This document shows positions 25,992 to 35,957 of a stretch of DNA of 64,000 nucleotides, one piece after another (the stretch's first letter is position 1; each line of letters opens with the position of its first letter). Both the position numbers and the translations under genes were made by a program. The stretch comes from OCS116 sp051531935 (GTDB lineage Bacteria; Pseudomonadota; Alphaproteobacteria; Rhizobiales; OSC116): contig JAOPTR010000003.1 of NCBI GenBank assembly GCA_051531935.1, positions 186,001 through 250,000 of the forward strand. Reading direction: 5' to 3'. The notes under the pieces are model-generated. The model saw nothing but the letters and a program-made list of their open reading frames with translations, did not search any database and was not told where the DNA came from.

Positions 25992-27473
25992 ATGTTATTT
26001 TCCGAACTTGGACTTAGCGAAAAAGTTACAAAAACCGTTGAAGAAGTTGGCTACACTGAGCCGACACCTATTCAAGCTGCCGCAATTCCTGAAATTTTAA
26101 AAGGTAAAGACGTATTGGGCATTGCCCAAACAGGTACAGGTAAAACTGCATCATTTACTTTGCCATTACTCACAAGGCTCGAAACAGGCCGCGCACGTGC
26201 ACGTATGCCGCGCTCGCTTATTTTATGCCCGACCCGCGAACTTGCTGCCCAAGTTTTTGAAAATTTTGAAAAATATGGCAAACGCCAAAAATTATCTGTC
26301 GCACTACTTATTGGTGGCGTTGCATTTAAAGAACAAGAACGAATTTTAGACCGCGGTGCAGATTGCCTCATTGCTACACCTGGCCGTTTGATGGACCATT
26401 TCGAACGTGGCAAATTAATGCTCAACAAAGTAGAGTATTTTGTGATTGATGAAGCTGACCGTATGTTAGATATGGGTTTCATTCCAGACATTGAAAAAAT
26501 TTCTAAGTTGATTCCGTTCACACGCCAAACATTGCTATTTTCGGCAACTATGCCTAAAGAGATACAAACACTGGCTGACAAGTTTTTGCAAAACCCCGTG
26601 CGGGTTGAAGTGGCCAAAGCCGCCACAACAGCATCTACAATTGAGCAAATTTTAGCTTATGCGCCTCCCGGCCATAAAGAAAAACGCCAATGTTTGCGTG
26701 ACATTATTAATGGCCTTCAAATTAAAAATGCCATTATTTTTGCCAACCGCAAAAAAGATGTCGATATTATTCATAAATCTTTGGCGGTTCATAAATTTAG
26801 TGTTGGTTGTCTGCATGGCGATATGGCGCAATCTGCACGTATGGAAACTCTAGAAAAATTCAAGAATAATGAACTTCAACTGCTTGTTGCCTCTGATGTG
26901 GCCGCCCGTGGCTTGGACATTCCTGATGTAAGCCATGTGATAAATTACGACATGCCAATGCAAGCCGAAGATTATGTACATCGTATTGGTCGTACTGGCC
27001 GTGCTGGTCGTTCTGGCACAGCTATTTCAATGGTTACATTTGATGACATTAGACAATTAAAAGCTGTCGAGAAAATCACAGAAAACGAAATTCCGTGGGC
27101 TGGTGAAAAACCATCTGATGAAGATTTTGAAGCGTCTGCAAAAGCGGGACGCCGTGGTGGTCGCAACTCTAGCCGTGGACCTTCTAAATATAAAATTGGT
27201 GCCAAATCTGAACGTACGAGCAAAGTTTCAATAAAAGACAAACCTGCAGCTAAAGACAAAAACCTTGTGTCTAAAGAAAGAGTTTCCACAACTAAAGACA
27301 GAAACCCTTCAAGAGAAAAGCCGCAAAGAAACGACAAGCGCACCAGAAATGATGATAGAACTTCTAATTCTGCACCTTTGCACACGCAAGAAGAATTAGA
27401 AGGCATCAAAGCGTTTGGTGTTAACGACCATATTCCTGACTTTCTTTTAAGAACATCTACATTCTCCAAATAA
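25992..27473 (+). CDS. DEAD-box ATP-dependent RNA helicase (RhlE-like)
   Basis: 493 residues. Unwinds RNA duplexes in ribosome assembly or RNA turnover. Q motif with GYTEPTPIQAAAIP, motif I AQTGTGKT (45-52), PTREL, motif II DEAD (153-156), motif III SAT, and motif VI HRIGRTGRAGR. After about residue 375 the chain becomes a basic, Lys/Arg/Ser-rich tail of about 110 residues, probably an RNA- or degradosome-binding extension. RhlE-like by overall wording; the specific subgroup is uncertain. It has its own promoter and stands alone. Confidence 0.93.
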   Translation: MLFSELGLSEKVTKTVEEVGYTEPTPIQAAAIPEILKGKDVLGIAQTGTGKTASFTLPLLTRLETGRARARMPRSLILCPTRELAAQVFENFEKYGKRQKLSVALLIGGVAFKEQERILDRGADCLIATPGRLMDHFERGKLMLNKVEYFVIDEADRMLDMGFIPDIEKISKLIPFTRQTLLFSATMPKEIQTLADKFLQNPVRVEVAKAATTASTIEQILAYAPPGHKEKRQCLRDIINGLQIKNAIIFANRKKDVDIIHKSLAVHKFSVGCLHGDMAQSARMETLEKFKNNELQLLVASDVAARGLDIPDVSHVINYDMPMQAEDYVHRIGRTGRAGRSGTAISMVTFDDIRQLKAVEKITENEIPWAGEKPSDEDFEASAKAGRRGGRNSSRGPSKYKIGAKSERTSKVSIKDKPAAKDKNLVSKERVSTTKDRNPSREKPQRNDKRTRNDDRTSNSAPLHTQEELEGIKAFGVNDHIPDFLLRTSTFSK

Positions 27474-27602
27474 TTGCTTATTTTTTAACCATATTATTCG
27501 ATTAACTAATTTACTTTTGCAATTGAAGAATATAGTATTCTCGTAGATTATGATTCATTATACTATTTACGGTATAGTCGTTAAAAATGCAGGTCGATAT
27601 AA

Positions 27603-28649
27603 ATGGAAAATGTTGAACGTTCACATGAACTCGCAAAAAAGACATTAAACTTCCTTGTTAAGCACGGGCTAGATGCCAACCCAATAAATTACGAAATAAT
27701 TTTTACCTATACACAAGGTTTCAACAAGTCACTTATTTTGGCTGTAAACCAAATTATTAGGTCTGATATTGGTGATAAATCTGCCGCCCTTGCTGAGGTG
27801 CATAAAAAATTAATTTCAAACAACGCATCTGTCGCTAAAGTTGATGAAATCACCAACCAAATGGCCGATGAAGTTGACCAAATTACAGCCATGATTTCGG
27901 CTGCAATGGGCGATACAAACAATTATAGCGAAACCTTGGGCGAAGCTAACACTGAATTGGGCGCTGGCATTGATTCTGTGGCTGTTAAATCTATTGTGAA
28001 AACATTGATATTGGCCACTGAAGATATGAAGGTCAATTCAAACCAATTAGAAAACAAACTTGCTGCCTCTAACCGCCAAATTTTTGAACTAAGCGAAAAT
28101 TTAACTGAACTGCGCGAAGAAGCAAGAACTGACCAATTAACAGGCATTGCTAACCGTAAACATTTTGATGAAACCATTGCGGCCGAGGTTAAAGCTTCGA
28201 ACGAAGATGGTTCTGACTTGTGTGTTTTGATTGGCGATATTGATCACTTTAAACGTTTTAACGATACTTTTGGGCATCAAACAGGTGACCAAGTGTTACG
28301 ACTTGTTGCTTCCACATTGAATGACAATGTAAAAGGCCGTGATGTTGTGGCGCGTTATGGTGGTGAAGAATTCGCTATTGTTTTAACAAAAGCAAATTTA
28401 GATGCTTCTCGTAATATTGCCGACCAAATTCGTATTGCGGTTGAAGGCAAAGAGTTGGTTAAACGCTCTACTGGTGAGAATTTGGGTTCAATAACAATCT
28501 GTTTTGGTGCTGCAATATTCCGCCAAGGCGAAAGCGTTGAAGACTTTATCTCACGTGCCGATGAAGCGTTATATTTGGCCAAAGAATCTGGTAGAAACCA
28601 AGTTAAAACGGAAAACGACTTGCAAACTCTGCAAAAAGCCCAAGGCTAA
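27603..28649 (+). CDS. Diguanylate cyclase (GGDEF domain)
   Basis: 348 residues. Makes cyclic di-GMP from two GTP. The N-terminal 170 residues are helical with no membrane span and no domain I recognise, ending in a coiled stretch that probably dimerises the enzyme. The GGDEF domain starts near DQLTGIANRKHFDE (177-190), with the active-site motif GGEEF at 253-257 intact. The position of the inhibitory RxxD site reads KGRD (244-247), so product inhibition may be weak or absent. Stand-alone gene, convergent with the Suf operon end. Confidence 0.9.
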   Translation: MENVERSHELAKKTLNFLVKHGLDANPINYEIIFTYTQGFNKSLILAVNQIIRSDIGDKSAALAEVHKKLISNNASVAKVDEITNQMADEVDQITAMISAAMGDTNNYSETLGEANTELGAGIDSVAVKSIVKTLILATEDMKVNSNQLENKLAASNRQIFELSENLTELREEARTDQLTGIANRKHFDETIAAEVKASNEDGSDLCVLIGDIDHFKRFNDTFGHQTGDQVLRLVASTLNDNVKGRDVVARYGGEEFAIVLTKANLDASRNIADQIRIAVEGKELVKRSTGENLGSITICFGAAIFRQGESVEDFISRADEALYLAKESGRNQVKTENDLQTLQKAQG

Positions 28650-28697
28650 AAAACTTAGAGACTTACTTCTAAACATTTTTAAATTATACGCTAAGCT

Positions 28698-29045
28698 CTA
28701 TTTTGATCTTTTTGGTTTTTTGGCACGTAGAGCTGCTTCAAATGAATCCCGTGCCCATTCGGCAAATAATTCTTGGTCTTCTACTATTGCTTCAGGCACT
28801 GTCCAAAAACTAACGTAAATGGTTTTATCACCTTTTGCATATGTGAATTGCTCACTATCTTCATCGGTAAATCGAGTTAGATTTTGTTTGTCGGCCTTGA
28901 GATATAGTTGATCTTCAAAAATAAGCCCAAAATTTAAATTATCCTTGAGCACAGCGCGGCCACCAAACAAGCGTTTGGTTTTAACTTCTGCAAAATCGCG
29001 TAACTGATCGACAATCCACTCGACATATTCGGGGCTTGTTGCCAT
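28698..29045 (-). CDS. TfoX N-terminal-domain protein
   Basis: 115 residues, a single TfoX_N domain: EYVEWIVDQLRDFAEVKTKRLFGGRAVLKDN is its opening, and FWTVPEAIVEDQELFAEWAR comes near the end. Members include competence regulators and many small proteins of unknown role. Its ATG overlaps the stop of the SufA-like gene (TAATG at 29047-29043), so it is translated as the last gene of the iron-sulfur operon. A role in that pathway is not established. Confidence 0.82.
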   Translation of the reverse strand: MATSPEYVEWIVDQLRDFAEVKTKRLFGGRAVLKDNLNFGLIFEDQLYLKADKQNLTRFTDEDSEQFTYAKGDKTIYVSFWTVPEAIVEDQELFAEWARDSFEAALRAKKPKRSK

Positions 29046-29419
29046 TAACCGGCTTTCACTAAAGTGAGATCGGAAACAGGGGTAAGCTCGACAGATTCGC
29101 CACAGCCACAAGAACTTGTTTGATTTGGGTTGGTAAATGTGAATTTAGATGACATTTTTTCAGTCACATAATCCATTTCAGTGCCTAGCAGAAATAGCAA
29201 AGCTTTAGAATCTATAAGCACCGTAACGCCTTTGGTTTTAATCACTTCATCCAAAGGTTCGATTTTGGTTGCATATTCCATGACATATTCAAAGCCAGCG
29301 CAACCGCCTTTTTTAATACCCACGCGCAATCCAATGGTATCATCGCTCATGCCCGCCATAATTTCTTTGACGCGATCAGCGGCTATATCAGTCAAAGTTA
29401 AACTTGTAAATTTTGTCAT
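29045..29419 (-). CDS. sufA: A-type iron-sulfur carrier (SufA/IscA-like)
   Basis: 124 residues of the HesB/IscA family, which ferries [Fe-S] clusters from the SufBCD scaffold to targets. The three ligands are C40 (KKGGCAGFEY) and C104 and C106 (SSCGCGES). The second of two adjacent ATG codons (29419) is preferred because GGAG then sits five bases upstream; the first, at 29422, would give one more residue. It follows the SufT-like gene in the operon. Confidence 0.92.
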   Translation of the reverse strand: MTKFTSLTLTDIAADRVKEIMAGMSDDTIGLRVGIKKGGCAGFEYVMEYATKIEPLDEVIKTKGVTVLIDSKALLFLLGTEMDYVTEKMSSKFTFTNPNQTSSCGCGESVELTPVSDLTLVKAG

Positions 29420-29437
29420 CATAACTCCATATTACGC

Positions 29438-29968
29438 TTAAAACATGTTGAGGGCAACTTTTGCTTCGTCGCTCATACGTTCTGGCCCCCAAGGTGGGTC
29501 AAATACCAATTCTACACTTGCATCCGAAATACCGGGCACATTACGCGCTGCATCCTCGATCCAACCTGGCATTTCGCCCGCTACGGGGCAGCCTGGTGCG
29601 GTGAGTGTCATCACAATATCAACCTTGCGGTCATCATTAATATCTACTTTATAGATAAGGCCTAACTCATAAATATCAACGGGTATTTCGGGGTCATATA
29701 CCGTTTTAAATGCTGCAATTAAATCATCAGTAAAACGCTCTAGTTCATCATTGGATAGAGCTGACGATTCAATTTCGGGCTTGTTTGCATCAGCTTCTGC
29801 ATAAAAATCATCTTTTATGGCGGCTTGAGGCGTTGAGCTTTTTGGTTTTTCTTCTTCACTTAAAAATGCAAACTCATCTTTATTTTCGCCATTGCTCGGT
29901 GTATCGGTAGGCACATCATTTTGGCCATGCATAACACCTGCAAGTTGGTCTTCGGTAAATTTTGGCAT
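29438..29968 (-). CDS. SufT-like DUF59 (MIP18 family) iron-sulfur assembly protein
   Basis: 176 residues. The C-terminal 100 form a DUF59/PaaD-like domain with VYDPEIPVDIYELGLIY and LTAPGCPVAGEMP, whose single Cys is typical of SufT. The N-terminal 75 residues are acidic and low-complexity. It starts at MPKFTEDQL (29968); longer reading frames would run back into sufS. It lies between sufS and sufA, a common position for this Fe-S maturation factor in alphaproteobacterial Suf operons. Confidence 0.88.
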   Translation of the reverse strand: MPKFTEDQLAGVMHGQNDVPTDTPSNGENKDEFAFLSEEEKPKSSTPQAAIKDDFYAEADANKPEIESSALSNDELERFTDDLIAAFKTVYDPEIPVDIYELGLIYKVDINDDRKVDIVMTLTAPGCPVAGEMPGWIEDAARNVPGISDASVELVFDPPWGPERMSDEAKVALNMF

Positions 29969-29981
29969 ATCTAAACTCACT

Positions 29982-31226
29982 TTACATAAAGAATGATTGG
30001 GCTTTTTTGAGCGCTGCAACCAAACGATCAATGTCATTTTCGTCATTATACAAGCCGAATGATGCGCGGCATGTGGCGGTTTTTCCAAAAAAATCTAATA
30101 CAGGTTGCGCACAATGGCTGCCTGCTCGAACGGCAACGCCTTCGCGATCAATAATTGTGCTGATATCATGCGGATGCACGTCGCCCAATGCGAAAGATAT
30201 AATAGCACCTTTTTGGTCGGCTTCACCAATAATCTTAAGGCTATTGATTTTCTTTAATTCTTCGGTGGCAATTTTAAGCAGATTGTTTTCGTGTGCGGCA
30301 ATGTTATCGCGCCCTAGAGACATCATATATTCTAACGCTGTGCCAAGTGCTATGGATTCGACAATGGCGGGCGTGCCCGCTTCAAACCGATGCGGTGCAT
30401 CCATATATGTAATCTTGTCTTGCGTGACCATATCAATCATTTCGCCACCACCTAAAAATGGTGGCAGTGCATTGAGCAAATCCTGTTTGCCGTAAAGCAC
30501 ACCAACGCCCGATGGGCCATAGGTTTTATGCCCAGTGAATACAAAAAAATCGGCATCTAAAGCTTGCACATCAATATCCATATGCACGCTCGATTGCGAG
30601 CCATCGACCAATACTTTTACGCCTTGGCTATGTGCATACTCAATAATCTCTTTAATCGGGGTGATGGTGCCAATGGCGTTAGACATATGTGTGATGGCCA
30701 CCAATTTTGTTTTTGAGGTGAAGAGTTTTTTAAATTCTTCTAGTAGGAAATTGCCTTGCTTGTCGATTGGTGACCATTTAAGCACAGCGCCTTTACGCTC
30801 ACGCAAAAAATGCCATGGCACAATGTTAGAATGATGCTCCATAACCGACAAAATAATTTCGTCGCCCTCGCCTATATAGGCCGAATTTGTTAATGAATCT
30901 TGCCCCAATGATGCCGCAACAAGGTTTATAGCTTCTGTGGCATTCTTGGTAAAAACCACTTCATTTTCAGATTTTGCGTTGATGAATTTTTGCACAATCT
31001 TACGGGCATTTTCAAATTTCTGAGTGCTTATATTCGACAAATGATGCAGGCCACGGTGGACATTTGCATAATCTTCCGCAAAGCCAACCTGTATTGCATC
31101 AAGCACGACTTGTGGTTTTTGAGCAGACGCACCATTATCTAAATAGGTAAGTGGCTTGCCGTGAATCTCGCGGCTTAAGATTGGGAAATCGGCTCTGATT
31201 TTTGCAATATCATACATGTTACGCAT
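29982..31226 (-). CDS. sufS: Cysteine desulfurase, SufS type
   Basis: 414 residues. PLP enzyme that takes sulfur from cysteine as a persulfide and passes it to the SufBCD scaffold. YLDNGASAQKP near the N-terminus and FTGHKTYGPSG carrying the PLP lysine K234; the catalytic cysteine is C372 in RAGSHCAQP, the type II (SufS) context. Two starts, 31226 and 31217 (MYDIAKIRAD), are possible; the first overlaps the sufD stop by eight bases. A second desulfurase of the IscS type is encoded upstream in the same operon. Confidence 0.95.
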   Translation of the reverse strand: MRNMYDIAKIRADFPILSREIHGKPLTYLDNGASAQKPQVVLDAIQVGFAEDYANVHRGLHHLSNISTQKFENARKIVQKFINAKSENEVVFTKNATEAINLVAASLGQDSLTNSAYIGEGDEIILSVMEHHSNIVPWHFLRERKGAVLKWSPIDKQGNFLLEEFKKLFTSKTKLVAITHMSNAIGTITPIKEIIEYAHSQGVKVLVDGSQSSVHMDIDVQALDADFFVFTGHKTYGPSGVGVLYGKQDLLNALPPFLGGGEMIDMVTQDKITYMDAPHRFEAGTPAIVESIALGTALEYMMSLGRDNIAAHENNLLKIATEELKKINSLKIIGEADQKGAIISFALGDVHPHDISTIIDREGVAVRAGSHCAQPVLDFFGKTATCRASFGLYNDENDIDRLVAALKKAQSFFM

Positions 31227-32502
31227 CCATATGGGCGTTAAGCCAAACTGTGATTAATTCATCAGCCGCTTGGTTAAGTTCTTCGGGCAATTCATCAGCA
31301 ATTTCAGCGATGAAAGCATGAATTAGTAATTTTTGTGCCTGTTTTTTAGGAATGCCGCGTGCGCGTAGATAAAATAGCATTTCGTCATCTAAAGCACCTA
31401 CTGTTGCGCCATGAGCACATTCAACATCATCGGCATAAATTTCTAATTCTGGCTTTGTGCTGATATTGGCATCGTCTGACAACAAAATACTTTGCGACAT
31501 TTGTTGCCCATCAGTTTTTTGAGCATCAATTGCCACGATTACCTTACCTTGGAAAATAGCATGAGCTTTGTCATCAATTACATTTTTAAACCGCTGGAAA
31601 CTTACGTTTTCTGGCAATTTATGATGTATGATATATGTATTGTCGATATGTTGTTCGCCACCAGCAAGTACTGCCCCAGAGATTTTTAAATCCATACCGC
31701 TACCGTCACAATAAAGATCACCCTCGCGACGTGACCAGGCTCCGCCAATGGCGAAAGCGCTAGATTGCAGCTCCACTTTATCAGCATAGCTACCTTCTGT
31801 ACGGCAAATATTAAAGGCATTCTCATTTTCACCATTCACCACTAGATGAGTTAGGTTTGCGCCCTCAGCCAATTTAAAATTAAAATGATGAAGGTTAAAA
31901 CTCGCGGTCTCGTTAAGGTTTATATGAGTTTCAATAAGCGTTGCAGATACATTGGCAGCCACATTAATATAATGGCGGTTGAAATGAGCAACATCTGTTT
32001 GGCCTGAGCTAACAAAAATCATATGGATTGGCAGGTCGCTACTTGTATCCAAATCTAATGAAATACCATCACGCCACATCATACGAGTTAGGTTATCGAC
32101 ATGGTTTTGATTATCGCTTTGAACTAAATTCTCTGTCACAAATGCAGATTGGTCGTCCATTGCCGAAACACCTGCATCCGATAAGTCAGCGCGGAATTTA
32201 CCATCAACAAAAATAATCGTCTGATATTTTGCTTCCGAAAATGCAGTGATTGTTGGATGATTTTCAATGTCGCCCAAGCTGAACACTGCGTTAGAAACTC
32301 CATAATTCTGGCTTTTGCCAAATTGGCGACGCAAGTCCGAATAATGGTAAGATTCAACACGTTTTGTGGCAATGCCATTGCCTTTAAGCCATGCAAGTGC
32401 TTCATCGCGGCCTTGTGCATTTGGCAAATCTTTGCTCTGCGCTTCAAAAGCAGCAAATAAGGCCAACTCACCTGTAGAATATTTTATAATATTATTTGTC
32501 AT
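31219..32502 (-). CDS. sufD: SufBCD scaffold subunit SufD
   Basis: 427 residues. Partner of SufB in the Fe-S cluster assembly scaffold. The SufBD beta-helix core lies in the second half, including HIDNTYIIHHKLPENVSFQR, ECAHGATVGALDDEMLFYLRARGI and the closing helical LLIHAFIAEIADEL. It starts 18 bases after sufC and overlaps or abuts sufS. The N-terminal half is divergent, as is usual for SufD. Confidence 0.93.
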   Translation of the reverse strand: MTNNIIKYSTGELALFAAFEAQSKDLPNAQGRDEALAWLKGNGIATKRVESYHYSDLRRQFGKSQNYGVSNAVFSLGDIENHPTITAFSEAKYQTIIFVDGKFRADLSDAGVSAMDDQSAFVTENLVQSDNQNHVDNLTRMMWRDGISLDLDTSSDLPIHMIFVSSGQTDVAHFNRHYINVAANVSATLIETHINLNETASFNLHHFNFKLAEGANLTHLVVNGENENAFNICRTEGSYADKVELQSSAFAIGGAWSRREGDLYCDGSGMDLKISGAVLAGGEQHIDNTYIIHHKLPENVSFQRFKNVIDDKAHAIFQGKVIVAIDAQKTDGQQMSQSILLSDDANISTKPELEIYADDVECAHGATVGALDDEMLFYLRARGIPKKQAQKLLIHAFIAEIADELPEELNQAADELITVWLNAHMDA

Positions 32503-32520
32503 ATTTTCAATTCTTTAGAA

Positions 32521-33267
32521 TTATGCAGATGCAATGATGTCTTTATATCCATCGCGTTCAAGCTCATGCGCCAACTCGGCACCACCTGATTTGATGATTT
32601 TACCATCGACCAAAATATGGATGAAATCTGGCTTAATGTAATCTAACAAACGTTGGTAATGGGTGATGATAATCATCGCACGATCTGGAGAACGCAAACC
32701 GTTCACACCATCGGCAACCACACGCAACGCATCAATATCGAGGCCTGAATCTGTTTCATCCAAAACACACAGGCTTGGTTCTAACAACATCATTTGCAAA
32801 ATTTCATTACGTTTTTTCTCGCCACCAGAAAAACCAACGTTAAGTGGACGACGCAACATTTCTGGCGTCACACCTAAATTCTGAGCTTTTTCTTTAACAA
32901 CTTTCATAAAAGCAGGTGTCGTTAGCTCGTCTTGTCCGCGTTGCTTGCGTTGAGCGTTGATAGATTCTTTAAGGAATGTCATTGTCGCCACGCCTGGAAT
33001 TTCGAGCGGGTATTGAAATGATAAGAAAAGGCCTTTGGCAGCGCGTTCTTCAATTTCTAGCTCAAATAAATCTTCGCCATGGAAGCTCACTTCGCCACTT
33101 TCAATTTCGTAATCATCTTGGCCTGCCAATACGTTAGCAAGGGTAGATTTACCAGCGCCATTTGGCCCCATAATGGCATGAATTTCGCCCGCATTCACTG
33201 TGAGGTTAAGACCTTTAAGAATGGTTTTTTCTTCAACAGAAGCGGTTAAGTTTTTAATTTCTAACAT
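32521..33267 (-). CDS. sufC: Fe-S assembly ATPase SufC
   Basis: 248 residues, standard length. ABC-type ATPase that drives conformational change in the SufBD scaffold. Walker A GPNGAGKST at 34-42, signature FSGGEKKR, Walker B CVLDETDSGLD and switch His in IITHYQRLL. It lies 20 bases after sufB. Confidence 0.97.
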   Translation of the reverse strand: MLEIKNLTASVEEKTILKGLNLTVNAGEIHAIMGPNGAGKSTLANVLAGQDDYEIESGEVSFHGEDLFELEIEERAAKGLFLSFQYPLEIPGVATMTFLKESINAQRKQRGQDELTTPAFMKVVKEKAQNLGVTPEMLRRPLNVGFSGGEKKRNEILQMMLLEPSLCVLDETDSGLDIDALRVVADGVNGLRSPDRAMIIITHYQRLLDYIKPDFIHILVDGKIIKSGGAELAHELERDGYKDIIASA

Positions 33268-33287
33268 AGTTTTTCCATTTCAGGGTT

Positions 33288-34760
33288 TTAGCCCACTGAT
33301 CCTTCTAGGCTAATCGCCACTAATTTTTGCGCTTCAACTGCAAATTCCATCGGGAGATTTTGCAAAACTTCTTTACAGAAACCGTTGACAATAACCGCCA
33401 CAGCTTCTTCTTCATTCAGGCCACGTTGGCGGCAATAAAACATCACGTCATCATTGATTTTAGAGGTTGTAGCCTCATGCTCAAATGTACTGCTCGAATT
33501 ACGTGCTTCGATATAAGGAACGGTATGAGCCGAGCATTTATCTCCAATCAACAGGCTATCACACTGGGTGAAGTTACGTACATTGGTGGCACTGCGTTGC
33601 GTGGATACGATGCCACGATAACAATTAGAGCTATGCCCTGCCGAAATGCCTTTAGAAATGATGCGGCTTTTGGTGTTTTTGCCTAAATGGATCATTTTCG
33701 TACCAGAATCAATTTGCTGATACCCGTTTGAAATGGCAATGGAGTAAAACTCGCCTTGGCTGCCATCGCCACGCAAAATGCAACTCGGGTATTTCCATGT
33801 AATGGCAGAGCCAGTTTCGACCTGTGTCCAACTAACTTTAGAATTTTCACCACGGCAATCGGCACGTTTGGTCACAAAATTATAAACGCCGCCCACACCT
33901 TTATTATCGCCAGGATACCAATTTTGCACCGTAGAATATTTAACCTCTGCATCATCCATGAGAATGATTTCGACCACAGCGGCATGCAGTTGGTTTTCAT
34001 CACGCATTGGGGCTGTGCAGCCTTCCAAATAACTCACATGTGAGCCTTCTTCGGCAATGATAAGCGTGCGCTCAAATTGGCCAGTGTTTGGCTCATTTAT
34101 GCGGAAATATGTGCTTAACTCCATTGGGCATCTAACACCTTTAGGAATATAAACAAAGCTACCATCGGTAAACACTGCAGAGTTTAATGCGGAGTAGAAG
34201 TTATCGCCCACTGGCACAACAGATGCCAAATATTTTTGCACCAATTCTGGATGTTCGCGAATGGCTTCTGAAATGGGACAGAAAATCACACCTGATTCAG
34301 CAAGTTTTTCTTTAAATGTTGTCACCACAGACACACTATCGAACACCGCATCAACCGCAATGTTGGAAGCGCCTTTAACGCCTGCCAAAATTTCTTGTTC
34401 TTTTAGCGGGATGCCTAATTTTTTATAGGTTTCTAAAATCTCTGGGTCGAGATCATCCAAGCTATCGAGTTCGATTTTTTTCTTAGGAGCCGCATAATAA
34501 TACAGGTCTTCAAAATCAATTTTAGGGTAGTTGACGAGTGCCCAATCTGGCTCTTCGAGTTTTTTCCAACGTCTAAAAGCCGATAAACGCCATTCAAGCA
34601 TCCATTCTGGTTCGTCTTTTTTAGCCGAGATAAAGCGCACGATGTCTTCATTTAAGCCTTTAGGAGCTTTGTCCATCTCAATATCAGTGGTAAAACCATA
34701 TTTATAGTTTTCGAGATCAATCTCGGCTACGGTATCCACTGTTTCTTTAATTGCAGCCAT
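33288..34760 (-). CDS. sufB: SufBCD scaffold subunit SufB
   Basis: 490 residues. Scaffold on which the Fe-S cluster is assembled. Clear SufB wording: KYKYGF-type N-terminus (LENYKYGFTTDI), VFCPISEAIREHPELVQKY-like region, GVRCPMELSTYFRIN, EEGSHVSYLEGCTAP and C-terminal MFYCRQRGLNEEEA. It follows the IscS-type desulfurase gene after one base, so they are cotranscribed. Confidence 0.97.
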   Translation of the reverse strand: MAAIKETVDTVAEIDLENYKYGFTTDIEMDKAPKGLNEDIVRFISAKKDEPEWMLEWRLSAFRRWKKLEEPDWALVNYPKIDFEDLYYYAAPKKKIELDSLDDLDPEILETYKKLGIPLKEQEILAGVKGASNIAVDAVFDSVSVVTTFKEKLAESGVIFCPISEAIREHPELVQKYLASVVPVGDNFYSALNSAVFTDGSFVYIPKGVRCPMELSTYFRINEPNTGQFERTLIIAEEGSHVSYLEGCTAPMRDENQLHAAVVEIILMDDAEVKYSTVQNWYPGDNKGVGGVYNFVTKRADCRGENSKVSWTQVETGSAITWKYPSCILRGDGSQGEFYSIAISNGYQQIDSGTKMIHLGKNTKSRIISKGISAGHSSNCYRGIVSTQRSATNVRNFTQCDSLLIGDKCSAHTVPYIEARNSSSTFEHEATTSKINDDVMFYCRQRGLNEEEAVAVIVNGFCKEVLQNLPMEFAVEAQKLVAISLEGSVG

Positions 34761-34761
34761 A

Positions 34762-35952
34762 TCAGCTCCCTGTACTTAATGCGTTTGCCTGTTTGGCTTC
34801 GCGGGCAATCATGCGATTGTAAATTTTTGTATATTCTTCGATAAAGATGTTCAGCTCTTCGGGTTTTGTATTCCAGCCAAAGCTTAAACGCAAGGCGCAT
34901 AGAGCTAAATCATCCTCTATCCCCATGGCTTTTAAAACATGCGATTGAGACACTTTACCAGATGAACAAGCCGAGCCTGAACTAATAGCAATACCCGCTA
35001 AATCGAGGCTCATCAAAGCACGTTCTGCGGTGAGGCCGTTAATGGCAAAGCAGCTTGTGGTAGAAACTCGTGGTGCATCTTGCCCAAAAACACTAGCCTG
35101 TGTGGAAATAGCGCTTATTTTAACTTCAAGTTCATGTTTTAAATCTTTGTAATGAATCAAATTTTTAATTTCATCACGACACTCTTTTGCTGCTGCACCA
35201 AAGCCCGCAATCGAGGGGATATTTTCAGTTCCCGCACGTAACCCGAGTTCTTGGCCGCCACCTTTTACATAACTATCAACCAACATTCCTAAGCGAATGA
35301 CCAATGCCCCTGCCCCTAATGGCCCGCCAATTTTATGGCTAGAAAGCGACATAAGATCAACGCCGATATTTTCGAAATCAATTTCGATTTTGCCAAGTGC
35401 TTGCACGGCATCGGCATGAATAAAACCACCATATTGATGCACCAAAGCGCAAATGTCATTAATGGGTTGAATGACGCCTGTTTCATTATTGACTAACATA
35501 ACAGACACCAGAACGGGCAGATCGGATTTTTCCTGCCATTGCTTAAGCAACAGCTCTAAATGAGCGAGATCTATACTGCCATTATGATCAACTTGAATAA
35601 GTTCTATTGGGCGTCGGCTTAATTCCTGAGCTTTGATAAGCGATGGGTGCTCGGTAGCGCTGATGAGGGTCGCAGCTAATGCTTGTTTTTTACCCAAAGC
35701 GCCAAGATCAGATGCCAAGACCAAATTATTACTCTCGGTTCCACCTGATGTGAATGTTATTTCTTTACTTTGTGCGTTGATCAGTTTGGCAATGTCGTCT
35801 CGTGCGTTTTCGATGATGCCACGCGCTTTGCGCCCTTCCTGATGGATTGACGAGGCATTGCCGACATAATCAAGCGCATCCAGAACCGCGAGTTTAGCCG
35901 CAGGCCGCACAGGCGCTGTTGCATTATAATCGAGATAAATACGTTGTTTCAT
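34762..35952 (-). CDS. Cysteine desulfurase, IscS/NifS type
   Basis: 396 residues. PLP-dependent cysteine desulfurase of type I. YLDYNATAPVRP near the N-terminus, PLP lysine K207 in SSHKIGGPLG, and catalytic C329 in the mobile loop SGSACSSGK. It lies between the Rrf2 regulator and sufB, so the operon encodes two desulfurases of different classes; this one may supply sulfur for tRNA thiolation or act in parallel with SufS. Such a pair is common in alphaproteobacterial Suf operons. Confidence 0.92.
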   Translation of the reverse strand: MKQRIYLDYNATAPVRPAAKLAVLDALDYVGNASSIHQEGRKARGIIENARDDIAKLINAQSKEITFTSGGTESNNLVLASDLGALGKKQALAATLISATEHPSLIKAQELSRRPIELIQVDHNGSIDLAHLELLLKQWQEKSDLPVLVSVMLVNNETGVIQPINDICALVHQYGGFIHADAVQALGKIEIDFENIGVDLMSLSSHKIGGPLGAGALVIRLGMLVDSYVKGGGQELGLRAGTENIPSIAGFGAAAKECRDEIKNLIHYKDLKHELEVKISAISTQASVFGQDAPRVSTTSCFAINGLTAERALMSLDLAGIAISSGSACSSGKVSQSHVLKAMGIEDDLALCALRLSFGWNTKPEELNIFIEEYTKIYNRMIAREAKQANALSTGS

Positions 35953-35957
35953 GTCAG

